64,000 nucleotides of DNA, taken from the NCBI GenBank assembly GCA_003988855.1, contig QYAI01000080.1, positions 1 to 64,000 of the forward strand. Reading direction: 5' to 3'. The position numbers were made by a program, and so were the translations under genes. Below the pieces are notes generated by a model. That model was given only the letters and a program-made list of their open reading frames with translations. It did not search any database and had not been told where the DNA came from. Each line of letters opens with the position of its first letter. Positions within the stretch are counted from its first letter, which is position 1. Positions 50,717-61,651 of the stretch are shown piece by piece. The DNA comes from Arachnopeziza araneosa. Its lineage: Eukaryota > Ascomycota > Leotiomycetes > Helotiales > Arachnopezizaceae.

Positions 50717-51859
50717 TGGTGGAGTAGAGATAGGGTCAGGTCAGACAAGGCTGCCGTGTAAACTCCACCGGATGGTATAGCACAGCAGGAGAACGGGATG
50801 TGCGACGGGTGGGCATGAGTGGGGAAGTGGGATGAATTTCCGAGAAGTGGGGAGAACGAGGCGGAGATAGAGGTCGAGGTAATTTGATCTGATCTGATTT
50901 AAATCGGAATGGGGAGGGATGGAGAGATAGCTGAGAGAGTGGGTGGACTGACTCGTGTTGTGGGATGGGAAAGGGGAATGAATCGTGAAAGGGAGGTGAA
51001 GGGAAGAAAGAAAGAAAGCAATCAAGAGAGGGTGCATAGTCGAGGGATGTAAATTTTGTTGGTTGCAAAGACGGGAACTGTGAGAAGCTTCTTCACTTGC
51101 ATCTGAAACTTTTCAAGGAAGTCGTACTGCTTTAGGTTTAGTTATGTTGAATTTATGTATTCTACACTGCACTATTCTCCTCCTTATATAACGACAGGGT
51201 TAATAGATAAGAGATGAGACGACGATGCTTGACCTTTTGATGTAAGATACTCTTCCCGCTATCAGATGAAGTTAAACTTAAACTCAACCCACTCTAGCCG
51301 GGCGGAGAAAAAAAAGAGACAGGACCCTACATGCATACAGCATAGCCCCAAAAAGATTAGAGGACCAATATGCAAAACAGAAATGACAGGCTTGCTTCCC
51401 TGCTTCTTTCATTCCTTCAGATAACCATCCCATGCCAGGAAAGACGGATAGATATAAAGACCCTGCTAAGAAAGAGACCAACAGGTTTAAAGACCCGAAA
51501 ACATACAGTACGCCGCATACATCATATCATTCATTCCTGCATATCAAACGAAAAAGAAACATGGTAAAATTCCATGCCAGTGGGAAGAAACCCGGTGGTT
51601 GGATGGTTGGGTCCTCGGGTCCTCGTTGGTATGTGCGTCTTGAGGATGAGGAGGGAGGTTGAGTTGTGGGGGTGGTAGATGAGATGGGAGGGGAGCGGAA
51701 CGAACACTCAGACCAAGTTGAGGAAGATCCAAGATCTGCACTGCGCTGTGAGGCGGCTGCTGCGATGCAACACCATTATCTAGCTCGTTCCATTCGTTCA
51801 CTCGTAGAATTCAAGACAAGCGAGCGAGCCTCTGGGTATCTGTTGTGAATGAAGATGCT

Positions 51860-51891
51860 GCCTTGCTTTGCCTTGCCTTGCCTTGCCTTGC
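51860..51891. repeat. CCTTG microsatellite
   Basis: Six near-perfect copies of CCTTG (one as CTTTG) just downstream of the pseudokinase stop. Confidence 0.8.
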
Positions 51892-51954
51892 GGTGTTTTA
51901 TTTGTTTGGGTGGCGAAAAGTGCAGATATGAGTAGGTGGGGCGCGTTGATTGGT

Positions 51955-54133
51955 TCATGCGAAACTCAATTCTGCATTTTCATCAATATTATTCTTCTCC
52001 AATCAAGGAAGATGCAAACTCACCAGCATAGACAGGCGCTTGCCAGGCTTTCACTTTTGGCTTGACTCTGTTCCCTCCCGGACTCATACTCCCATTCCCG
52101 CTCCGACTCTTTGACTCGCTACTCCTGCTCGTTTTGCTTTGAATGCTCTCTCCATCTCCAGCAATCGAATCTTTCCTCCCAATCCCGCTCGTTGATCTAC
52201 TCAATATTCCAGAACCATAACCGCTTCCCACTCTGCTCAGCATTCCTGAGCTTGATACTGTTCCTCCACTGCTAATCTTTGAGATGCCTATCATACTGCT
52301 TGCTCTCTCCCCTCCGTAGATGACACCACTTGTAAGACCCAGCGTACCGCCGTTTGCGGTGACGGGATGCACGCTTGCACATGCTTCAGCTGCCGCACGT
52401 TGAGAGGCTAAACGTAAATCTTCGAATCCAAAATGCCACTCGTTATCAGTGACGGGTTTGGGTTGACAGTGAATCTTATCCGTGCCTTCTTCCAACCCAG
52501 ATTGCTCTGTGAGGATAATATAAATCTTCTCCTTGACTTCTGTAGCTGTGGGTCGTTCCTCTGGATTGGGATGAACCATACGTCCAGTAAGGGCAATAAT
52601 CTGAGAAACGCCCCGGAAGAGTTTGTCTTCCTTCTTGCGGCTATCGTTTGATAAAGTTACTAGCCAGGCTTCCACTTGTCCAAGATTTTTATGGAAGGAA
52701 GAATCTGGAAGGCCACCACCTCTCCCGGGTAGCTTGTTCTTCGCCGAACGGAGCGAGGCAAAGTTCTTGGATGTACGTTTAAGGAGAAAGGTAAGAATTT
52801 CCAGGAATATGGCACCGAGGGAGAAGATGTCGGCCTTTTGAGGATCATGCCTAGCGCGCGGCGGGGATAGCGATGCACCGGAGGCAGAGACGGGTCGACT
52901 GTGACTGTGGCTATGGCTGTGGGAGTTGGAACTGTACATAGATGCAGTATCGCCGTAGGAGAAGTATGTGGGAGAACCAGCTCCTGAACGACGTGCTGTA
53001 GTCGGACGGGTGACTGGAAGTTGAATTGGTGGAGGAGCTGGAGGTCGGTGACCTTGTTCTGGTGCGGAATAGTCGTAGGCTTCCTTGTCAAAACCTTGCT
53101 TTACTCCATCAAGAAAAGCGACAGGGAATACTCCAGAATCGCCCAAAAAGATTTTGTTATCCACATCTAACATGACCGTTGATGGTTTGATATTGCGATG
53201 TGCTAGTCCTTGGGAGTGAAGTGATGAAACTGCCTCTGCCAGACAGTGTATCCAGTTCAGCAATAAGACCCGGCGGTCCTGTTTCGCCATAATCTTGACC
53301 GACTGAGGCGTTACCGTTAAAAAGGATTTTAGTGTAGAGTCGTTCACAGGAGTCAAAAGTAGATAGCCGTTGTCTTGGTAGATGTAGGAAGCCCATAACG
53401 ATGTGAGATGGGGGTGATCAATAACCTTCATAGCATCAATTCCCGACAGGAATTCTTCTTGCGGCATGCGACCAGATGTAACACCTATTGGAAACCTTCT
53501 TCGGACCAATAGATCATCTGGTCTTCCAGGAAGATGAACTTTGTCAATATTCGACTGCGTGAGTGCAGCCACTGCCCCCATAGGTCTCTTCTCAACCTGC
53601 TCTAGAGGCACTACTTCATCATCATCGTAGTAGACATGCTCGCCTTTTTGCAGATTTCGGAGTAAATAATAGAATTGACGATGGAAAAATTTCTTTTCCA
53701 GTTTCTCATCCTTATCATAAGTCAACTGTAGTCGTTCGACTTGGTCGTGTGGAACTGGAAGGTCATCGTCGTCCCAAGAATCGTCAACCACTCCGAATAT
53801 TTGATCAGGCACGCCAAGGTCAACCAAGATCAAAAAGATTCGCTTGGCTTTCTGTTCGATCCATTCCATATAGGTATCATCGGTGAGTCCATCGCCGAAA
53901 CCTAACTGTTCATCAAGCCGTGCTTGTTCATCAGGCCGGAGCTTTGACAGCACGAACTGGCGCGTCACTGTCGCCTCGATGCGTTCTTCGTCCCACCACA
54001 TTGTTGATGTTTCGAAAATATTTCCATGAATGTTTCGAGGAGTGCCCACGCCGGCAAAACTCGCATATATATGAGAGTTGGACGTCGTTTTGTGCTGCCG
54101 GTTCATGACAAGGGCGGACCGCCTGTAATCCAT
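51955..54133 (-). CDS. Fungal pseudokinase
   Basis: Two exons (52024-54133 and a 17-nt last exon 51955-51971; intron 51972-52023) give 708 residues. The last exon changes the end to 'QAPVYAELSFA', whereas reading through gives an unrelated 8-residue tail. The kinase-like fold spans about 200-540: 'MKVIDHPHLTSLWASYIYQD', 'LLLNWIHCLAEAVSSLHSQG', catalytic loop HRNIKPSTVML (312-322) and LGDSG (330-334) in place of DFG. The base Asp of HRD is Asn and the metal-binding DFG is replaced, so phosphotransfer is not expected; a scaffold or allosteric role is inferred. 'ADIFSLGAIFLEILTFL' is the F-helix. Ser/Gly-rich C-terminal 120 residues look disordered. An alternative start is the Met at 54001 (MWWDEERIEATVTRQF); the longer start keeps 44 more residues. 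Confidence 0.85.
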
Positions 54134-56212
54134 AATCTGTCGATTTCTGGTACTAGATTTTCCAAGATGATCGGCAGTGATTGGTAGGTTGGCTTAAAGA
54201 TAAGCGCATGCCAGCCTCGATGGGTCTGGAGGTGTGGAGAAATGTGTCGGTAGCGTGGGATGAGATATTAATGGATCCTTCTGGTAAAATGGTGAATTGG
54301 AGGCCCGAGATACTGGTTCCCTTTGGAAAGGTGGAGAAATAGACGAGCTAGGAGCAGCTTTGCATGATGAAGGGAGACGGATTCAGGTCGCGAAACGTGC
54401 AAAAGCAAGTGCAGGCGAATAATTGAAGCAAAGTTCTGGGGCAAAGGATGATGAAGGGCTGTTGAGGCTTGCAGGCATCGGGATCAGTGTGGAGTGGCCT
54501 GTCGTTGTCACTCTGTGGTGAAGGTGGGTTGAAAAAAGCAAATAAACAGCTATCGGAATCCCTGCAATCTAAAAGCAGATAGCCCCGCGGGATGTCTATC
54601 GGGCACTGATGTACGGTCCGCGGTTGAGAGACAGCATGAACTCTAACTACTCTGCGACAGCGAGGCACAGCTCTGCCATGTGATTGCTGAGTTGGGCAGT
54701 TGTTTGGGAACGGAACGAGTGGTCAGGATGAGCCATCTCAACTCCCACAGCTTGGATGGGAGGAGTCGGGACTTCGCCTCCGCTGGCCTAGACAACAATG
54801 GGGGGGTGGGCGATGAGTGTGCAGCACAGTAGTGACAGTGCTCGGCTAGGCGGGACCCTATTCTCTGACGAAGGATTCGCCACGAGGCGTCCCTGCGGCT
54901 ACAGACAGACAATGTATTCAACGGGACCAGAGCATATCAATGACGATGCTCCACTACCAGAGCAGCCTTGCTTGCATCTGGGTAATGTTAACTTATTCTC
55001 CGCCTGTAGCGTCTCTGTCAATGTTACGGCACGGGACTTGTACGACCTGGCTTTTTGAAGGTTTGCCTCTCTTCGTAAGTTGAGTTGACGCGTTCCTTGA
55101 TTCCCGATGATTGTGATGGAGAGATCCTGATGGACTGAGAAGTGTGTGATCGGTTATCTTGGGTGCATGATGCAGAATCCCCCACAGATGCTGAATCGAA
55201 GGAAATGGAGATTTCAAATCGTGACGAGGGGGAGAGAAACAGGAAAATAAACGCGGAATGTGGCTTTGAGTAGAACGAGACACCACGCGTGTGCCCATTC
55301 TCCGGTTCGGAACTTGACGGTTCGGACCACAAAGGGGTCCCTCGAGCTTGCTTGTGACACCGTCTCCCCATTTCCTTCGAGTGGGGGGAGGTATTTAGGG
55401 CTCGTGTGACACAGGACACCCTCACCGCCCAGATACGCAGGCAAGCCGTGGGTAGATAAGGCTGTCTCGCCCTATAGCTGAGGTACGAGGCTTGATCGAA
55501 CCATCCTTTACAAGATTTGGTTTGAAGGAGTCAGATGGAGTGCTTCATCCATGATCACGACTGTCGGATGACACGCACAAACGCAAGTGACTTGGTGATC
55601 TCCCGCATGGTTGAATGCGAACAGCCGTTGCCAAGGAGCGGTCTGCTCAGGATATTCTAGCCAGTGCGACGAAGGCCGCGTACAGATTGTGGAGATTCTG
55701 CAGGTATCCAAATCGATGATTGAAGCAGAATGGATGAGACCTTCTGCGGTTGGATCGAGGTAAACGCAGTCTTGGAGGCTGTCCCACGAGACGCTCTGTT
55801 TCTATGTTCTCTCTTGGCAATCACTTGACATGCTAGGTTGGATCATTCTAGATCTGAGAAAGTCTAGTCATCGTTGGCACCAATTTGTACATCGAGTGTT
55901 GTCTGGAAGGTATTGAAGAGGATGCGAGTGAAGTGTAGAGTGCAGCATGACGATAAACAGCTAGAAGAGAGTAGGACGAGTACAAATGAACTTGATTTTG
56001 AAGAAGAAGGAGAAAATAGAGAATAGTTGAAGAGGAAAAGGAACAGGAAAAGGATGTGAGAGATGAGAAGGAAATCATCCCAGAATGGAAGCAGCACACC
56101 CGTGATTTAACCGAAGCTTGAGGCCTAAGGCATGAAGATTTGTTGTCGTGCCTCAGGCTACACGTATTTGGATACATGAGTTTCACTGCCCATACCAGTT
56201 GTGCACCAACTC

Positions 56213-56545
56213 TGGCTCACTGTCAAAAACACTTTTGATTATCGCATGTCGAAATCGACATTGGAAACACTTNGATTCAAAACATATTTAATTGTCGCAT
56301 AGCAACATTGTCATTCAAAACACTTGGATTCAAAACATATTTAATTGTCGCATAGCAACATTGTCATTCATTCAAAACATATTTAATTGTCGCATAGCAA
56401 CATTGTCATTTAAAACACTTGGATTCAACAGAATATAGACAGTAATTAAGTACATTTGAATTCCTAAATATATTTCTAGCACCTAGACAGATATCTGTTC
56501 GATGATTTGAAATATAGAAAGCGTGCTGCGAATTATTGCATCTCC
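56213..56545 (+). repeat. Dispersed monomer-array repeat, copy C
   Basis: It starts TGGCTCACTGTCAAAAAC, with the first monomer ACACTTTTGATTATCGCATG. Three near-identical inner units follow, each 'AACATATTTAATTGTCGCAT' plus 'AGCAACATTGTCATT', separated by partial monomers such as CACTTGGATTC. The array ends in GAAAGCGTGCTGCGAATTAT. The near-identity of the inner units suggests recent amplification. Confidence 0.7.
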
Positions 56546-57663
56546 ATATACCAATTGTTGCCTCCCTTGCGTAGTCGCTACCAATGAGGCAAGCTTCCAG
56601 AAAAGAGTTTTTCAGCTTGTTGCGATTCCGCCTCGACTGGCATGGATAGCGGCGGGATATCCGAAACGCACGCCACAGAAGAAAAGATCATCATTCTCCG
56701 TGATTCTGGCCCTCATAGGTCCGCGGAGCGATATCAGCGCGGTCCTGAGTGGAGCCATGATGGAGAGATAAGCAGCTCTGGCGGCCGTGTTGGACCTCGT
56801 CCGCTGTTAATCAAAAGCTGATCCAGCATTGATTGGGGCAATCTTGTTGCTTTAATGATCGACACCTAAAACTGTCATCATCTTGATGCACGCTGATGCG
56901 CGCTCCTTGCCCCCGGATTGCGAGTAGATTTTTACTTCTTACCTGGGCGTGAGGTAGAGGGAGGGAGGGTGAGTGAGGCGATCGAGAACGGTTGCCCACG
57001 GCCGAAGAGAATCATGTCGCGTGCTTCCGATATACAGCTCCTGCATTGGGAGCGTTTCTCATCTGGCGTCCCGTGTTGATTGAGGAAAGAAGTTTTTCCC
57101 AATGTTAAGTTGTCGCGAATAGCTGTCTCACAGAGGCAGTTGGCCGAAAGGGGAAGGTCTGATATCAAGTGGGCTAGAGAGGTGCTATCGGTGATGGCTG
57201 GCTGGGACTACAAGCTTTCTGATCAAGCTTTGTGGCACTCAACTCCGGGGAAAGGCCGGATATGTGTTAGATCGTCCTTGTTACCGCGAGCCTTGTGGCA
57301 AAAGCTGAGCGACTGGGAAAATGCATGTCAGACCTTAACAAGAGGATGGACCAATCAGGTCCCCTCTCACGCACTCTAAATAGACAACTTCCTGTTTGAT
57401 CTAAGATAGCCTATTAAATTGTGCTCGTCCCGACTCACAACGCCAGTCGTTTGACAGATCATCTCCCTAGACTACTGTAATCAAAATGAACTAAACATAT
57501 CCTCGCTATCATCGATGTCGTATCACGCATCCCGACAGCCGCTTCCATCCATGTAAATCAACTGGGGCGACCGAAAGGCTCGAGCGACGCCGTTCCCATT
57601 TCTAGAAGGCTGACATCCTCCCCCGGCATTTAGTCTGTGCAGATAAGGATTCCTATTTATTCT

Positions 57664-57669
57664 TATATA
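57664..57669 (+). promoter_or_regulatory. TATA-like element of OPT gene
   Basis: TATATA lies 68 bp upstream of the ATG at 57737, in the short leader of the transporter gene. Position and sequence are plausible but not proven. Confidence 0.35.
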
Positions 57670-57736
57670 CCCGGGTTCATGTCCCCCCTCTTCTTGCAAA
57701 GCTCTCAAAGTTCCAAGTGTTGCTTGAACTTCCATC

Positions 57737-60658
57737 ATGGAGCGTCCAACTTTCACCAGAGCAGATACTGATCGGCCGGAGACTGGTTACGATGAGAAGC
57801 CATCTCGCGCATCCTTTGGTTCCAAGAATGGTTCTAAGGAAGAGAGCATCGACAAGAAGGGCGTCGCCATCAACGCCGAGAACCTCCCAGCTTATCACCA
57901 CGATGATGAGGATGAGGGACGGATCCATCTGGACTCGGCTGCAGATCTCGTCACACAGATCATTCACGTCGACGATGATCCTGATCTGAACCCGTGGACT
58001 TTTCGAATGTTCTTTATCGGTGCGCATAATCTGTCTTACTGAGTATGAGAGGTATTGGCTGACTGTACCTACAGGTCTTGGCTTGTCGTGTTTCGGCGCC
58101 GTCTTGTCTGAGATTTACCAATTCAAGCCCCAGATTATCTTCGTATCAGTCAGTAAGTAAACATCACGATTCGTCGCTCTCGAGATGGAAACTAATCTCG
58201 GATAGTGTTCTTGACTTTGATCGCATATGTATGTTGGTCTGTGAGAATCGCATCGTCAAAACTAATCGGATTGTTAGGCTGCTGGAGAATTCATGGCATT
58301 CATCATCCCAAGGTGGGGTCCTGTCGGTCGCTTTTTGAACCCTGGACCATTCAATAAAAAGGAGCACGCTGCGGCTGTCATCATGGCCAGTGCCGCTTCC
58401 ACCAGCGCCACCTCGACTCTTATTATTGCTGCTCAAAAACTCTACTATGGTGGATACCCTAACCAGGGAGCTGCCATCTTTATCACCATCTCATCCATGT
58501 TGATTGGATATGGCCTCGCGGGTATGATGCGCGGAACTCTTCTCTGGCCTGTCAAGATGTTGTATCCAGCAAACTTGCCCATCACAACCGTTCTTGAGAC
58601 GCTTCATCAAGATCGAGCCTCAAACGCAAAGAGGATGAGAGTCTTCTGGTATATTTTCGGAATCTTGTTTGTGTGGACACTCATTCCCGAGGTATTTATG
58701 ATTTCGCTCCACTGAGATTCTCAGGTACTAATACGAACAGTATATCTTCCCAGTTCTTATCGGCCTCTCCGTTTTCTGCCTTGCCAAACAAGACAGCTTG
58801 GTCTTCACCAACCTTTTCGGAGGTGCCAACGGAAACGAGGGCACTGGATTCCTTTCGATCTGTTTGGATTGGAATTATATCGCAGGCTTCGGCTCCCCAC
58901 TCTGGCTTCCTCTGCAGACTTTAACTAATGCCTTGATTGGTACAATGTAAGGAATCCCGAATTCTATGTAGATTTTGACTAACTAGGTTCAGTGGTTGTG
59001 TGATTATGTATATGGGAATCTATTATGCGAACACCTGGAGGGCCAAAAACTTCCCCTTTCTCTCCCAGGAACTCTTCACCGACAACTCAAACTTCACCGT
59101 TTACGATGTGTACAATCAATCTTTGATTCTCAATCCCGATAACACCATCAATGACGAGCTCGTGGATCAGTACGGCATTCCGTGGCTCGCAGCGACCTAT
59201 GTCGCTTCGCTGATCACCAACAACGCCGGTTTCACCGCCAACTTTGTTCACATGTTCCTCTGGAATTATGCAGAGATCAAGCTGGGCTGGGAGTGGATGA
59301 CGCTCGCTAAATTAAAGAAGGCTATCGACCCGCGCAGTTACATGATCTGGAAAGACACCGGCGTGCGTAGCGAGGAGGAGAAGCAAGCATTGCGAGACGA
59401 CCCCACTATCGATCCCCATTACAAAGTTATGTTAGATTACGACGAGGCGCCGGACTCCTGGTACTTCTTTGCGTTTGCCGCATCGTTCGTCACGGCCATG
59501 GTTTCGCTCTATGTTTTGAAGTCCACCTTCCCCTGGTGGGGTCTGATTTTCTCCGTCATCGTCCTCTGGGTTTATATGTTATTCTTTGGGGCGCAGTATG
59601 CATTAACCGGCTTTCAATTTAACCTCGGGACCGTTTCACAGACCATTGCAGGCTATTGTTTTCCCAGGAGACCTCTAGGTAAGCTTTTCCGGTCAATTTA
59701 CAGCTATTTTTCCATTTTTGGAGCATTTTTAGTCCGGATCTCAACAAGAATACGCGAGATATTGCTCACAATGAACGTATACGCCTCGAGAAATGATCCA
59801 TATGTGTCTGGGTTCTTTTAAGAAGTGGCGGGATTTTTCCTCGATTTCTTTTGGCGGACATATTTTCTTTGTTTACTTTCATTTTTTAAGCGACCCTCGA
59901 CCAAATTTTGGGGGGGGGGAAAGGGATCAAGCTAACGAATCAATCTAGCCAACATGTTCTTCAACGTCTTTACATTCAACGCTGTCCAGCAAGGTCAATA
60001 TCTTCTTCGCGATCTCAAGCTGGCTCAACAGGTCAAGCTCTCCCCCAAGTGCACCTTCACGACCCAGATGCTGGGCTGCATTTTTGGCGCCATCCTCAAC
60101 TACATCATGATGGAATCCATCGTCAAGAACCAAACACCCATCCTCCTCTCCATCGAGGGATCGCCCATCTGGTCCGGCGTTAACATTCAAACGCTCAACT
60201 CGGCCGCCATCACCTGGTCCATGGCGCCCAAGATGTTCTCCATCGGCGCGCGCTACCAGTGGGTCTCGGCGTCGTACCTGCTCGGCTTCCTCGTCCCGCT
60301 GCCCTTCTACATTGCAGCGAAGTTCTTCCCCAAGCAGAAGATCTTCAGCTACCTCAACCTGTCCATCATCCTGTGGTACTTTGGCTACCTCGTCGTCGGC
60401 ATCAACTCCTCCGTCTGGATCTACTACGTCATCGGCTTCTTCGGCCAGTTCTACTTGCGCAAGTACAAGCCGTTGCAGTTCATCAAGTGGAACTACCTCG
60501 TGTCCGCCGCCCTCGATGGCGGCACCCAGGTCATGGTCTTCCTGCTCAGTTTCGCCGTCGCCGGCGCGAGCGGCGTGTCCCGACCTTTCCCATCGTGGTG
60601 GGGCAATCCCGCCAGTGGCAATGTCGATTACTGCATGTACAATACGGCCAACGGCTAA
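57737..60658 (+). CDS. OPT-family oligopeptide transporter
   Basis: A plasma-membrane proton-coupled importer of small peptides (tetra-/pentapeptides or glutathione in relatives). Seven exons (57737-58019, 58075-58152, 58206-58228, 58278-58691, 58741-58946, 58987-59678, 59949-60658) encode 801 residues. Family landmarks: 'VDDDPDLNPWTFRMFFIGLG', 'AAGEFMAFIIPR', 'RFLNPGPFNKKEHAAAVIMA', 'LIGYGLAGMMRGTLLWPVKM', 'GANGNEGTGFLSICLDWNYI', 'YGIPWLAATYVASLITNNAG', 'DYDEAPDSWYFFAF', and at the end 'GARYQWVSASYLLGFLVPLP' and 'KWNYLVSAALDGGTQVM'. At least 12 hydrophobic segments are visible. The third exon is only 23 nt. The last intron (59679-59948) is 270 nt, far longer than the others, and contains a G10 run. 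The final exon is markedly GC-rich at third positions. A divergent start 3.6 kb away leaves a long private promoter. Confidence 0.95.
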
Positions 60659-61651
60659 GATGCCGGCATGGACAGCGTGGGAGAGGGGGGTCGTACCAGA
60701 CGTGAGACTATTATTTAACGGTCACGTTCGTTGTATTTTATTAGGCAGCTATCTATAAATCGATACATTCGCTACAAGAGAAACATACCATAATACGGAT
60801 ATCGCGGATGTGATTCAATCTGATGTGTCAACTTAAGAATAGCCTGTCAGCATCGCACATAAACTGCTGACCAATAGGTTCCTATCCCATCCCACTCAAT
60901 TCATCCCATTCTAGTCTACCGAGGTAGGTTTTACATGAAGGCCGGCGACTTTGAATCTTACGGAAACCTCTCTCAAGATCAGTTCTCGCGATAGATTATT
61001 TTACAGACTTTTTGGACATTCGAGGTCGAAATCTAGCCTGATTAGTGGCTCAGAATTCTTCCAGCTCAAACTAATTAAAATGGGTCAAGGGAGTCTGGTT
61101 CCAAAGTTATTAACGCTCACTAATTCACCGAAATGGAAATTTGTGCGGGTTACTCTGTGATGTTGAGGACTTTGTCTTCAAAAAGTGATAATGAAAGTTT
61201 AGATTACGTCTTGATCGCGCGCATGGTATATATCGAACTTAGGACACGATAGACCACCGATCGGGCGCGAAAATCGTCACTTCCAGAAAATCTTTTCGGA
61301 TAGGAGGTTATTTGGCTACAGTTATGTTTGTTCGCTGGCATGCCGAGTTTCGTAAACGAGAAGTGGTCGGAGTTATTACCGAGGATACTTGGTTGGATTC
61401 AAAGCCAAGTAAGAATTCCATATGTTTAACATGAAAGGGAACGAATTTGGCTGATTTCAATCAGAAGTTGCTTTGATAGAAAAACAACAATGAAATTCCG
61501 GCGAACAAAAGATTTGAAAACCAGATCCGGAATCTGGTCAAAGCACTGCCATAAAGCGATACCAATACCAAAACCTGCAAAACTCTTCTATTCCCTAACT
61601 TTGAACCCTCATCAACACTCAAGTTCGATCGATTTCATCTATCAATTCAAA
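60659..61651. other. Intergenic, 1 kb
   Basis: This is the 3' region of the OPT gene and the upstream region of the next gene. 60880-60920 has a cluster of TCCCATC/TCCCATT words. An in-frame upstream ATG at 61490 would extend the next gene by 54 residues of basic sequence, but this is not preferred. No other gene is seen. Confidence 0.5.

Larger units (their letters stand above)
49694..51954. other. 2.3-kb gene-free region
   Basis: Convergent 3' ends of the phosphatase and pseudokinase genes bound this gap. It contains copy B of the dispersed monomer repeat (50437-50716), a strongly purine-rich plus strand at 50770-51020 and a CCTTG microsatellite at 51860-51891. Repeated 'CATACCA' words lie around 50080-50120. 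Open frames here are compositional. No tRNA was recognised by eye. Confidence 0.5.
54134..57736. other. 3.6-kb gene-free region
   Basis: The longest gap, between two divergent genes (pseudokinase and OPT transporter). It contains copy C of the dispersed repeat (56213-56545). One unresolved base (N) lies at 56273. Otherwise the composition is balanced, not RIP-like. Long CT/GA-biased tracts near the gene ends suggest long 5' leaders. No domain-bearing frame was found on either strand, and no tRNA was recognised by eye. Confidence 0.5.

Noticed and set aside
50736..51068. 110-residue minus-strand frame rich in Pro and Ser
   Set aside because: Compositional, in a purine-rich tract of the opposite strand; no recognisable feature.
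56213..56545. CRISPR array
   Set aside because: Repeats are imperfect, units abut or have decayed partial monomers rather than unique spacers, and the genome is fungal.
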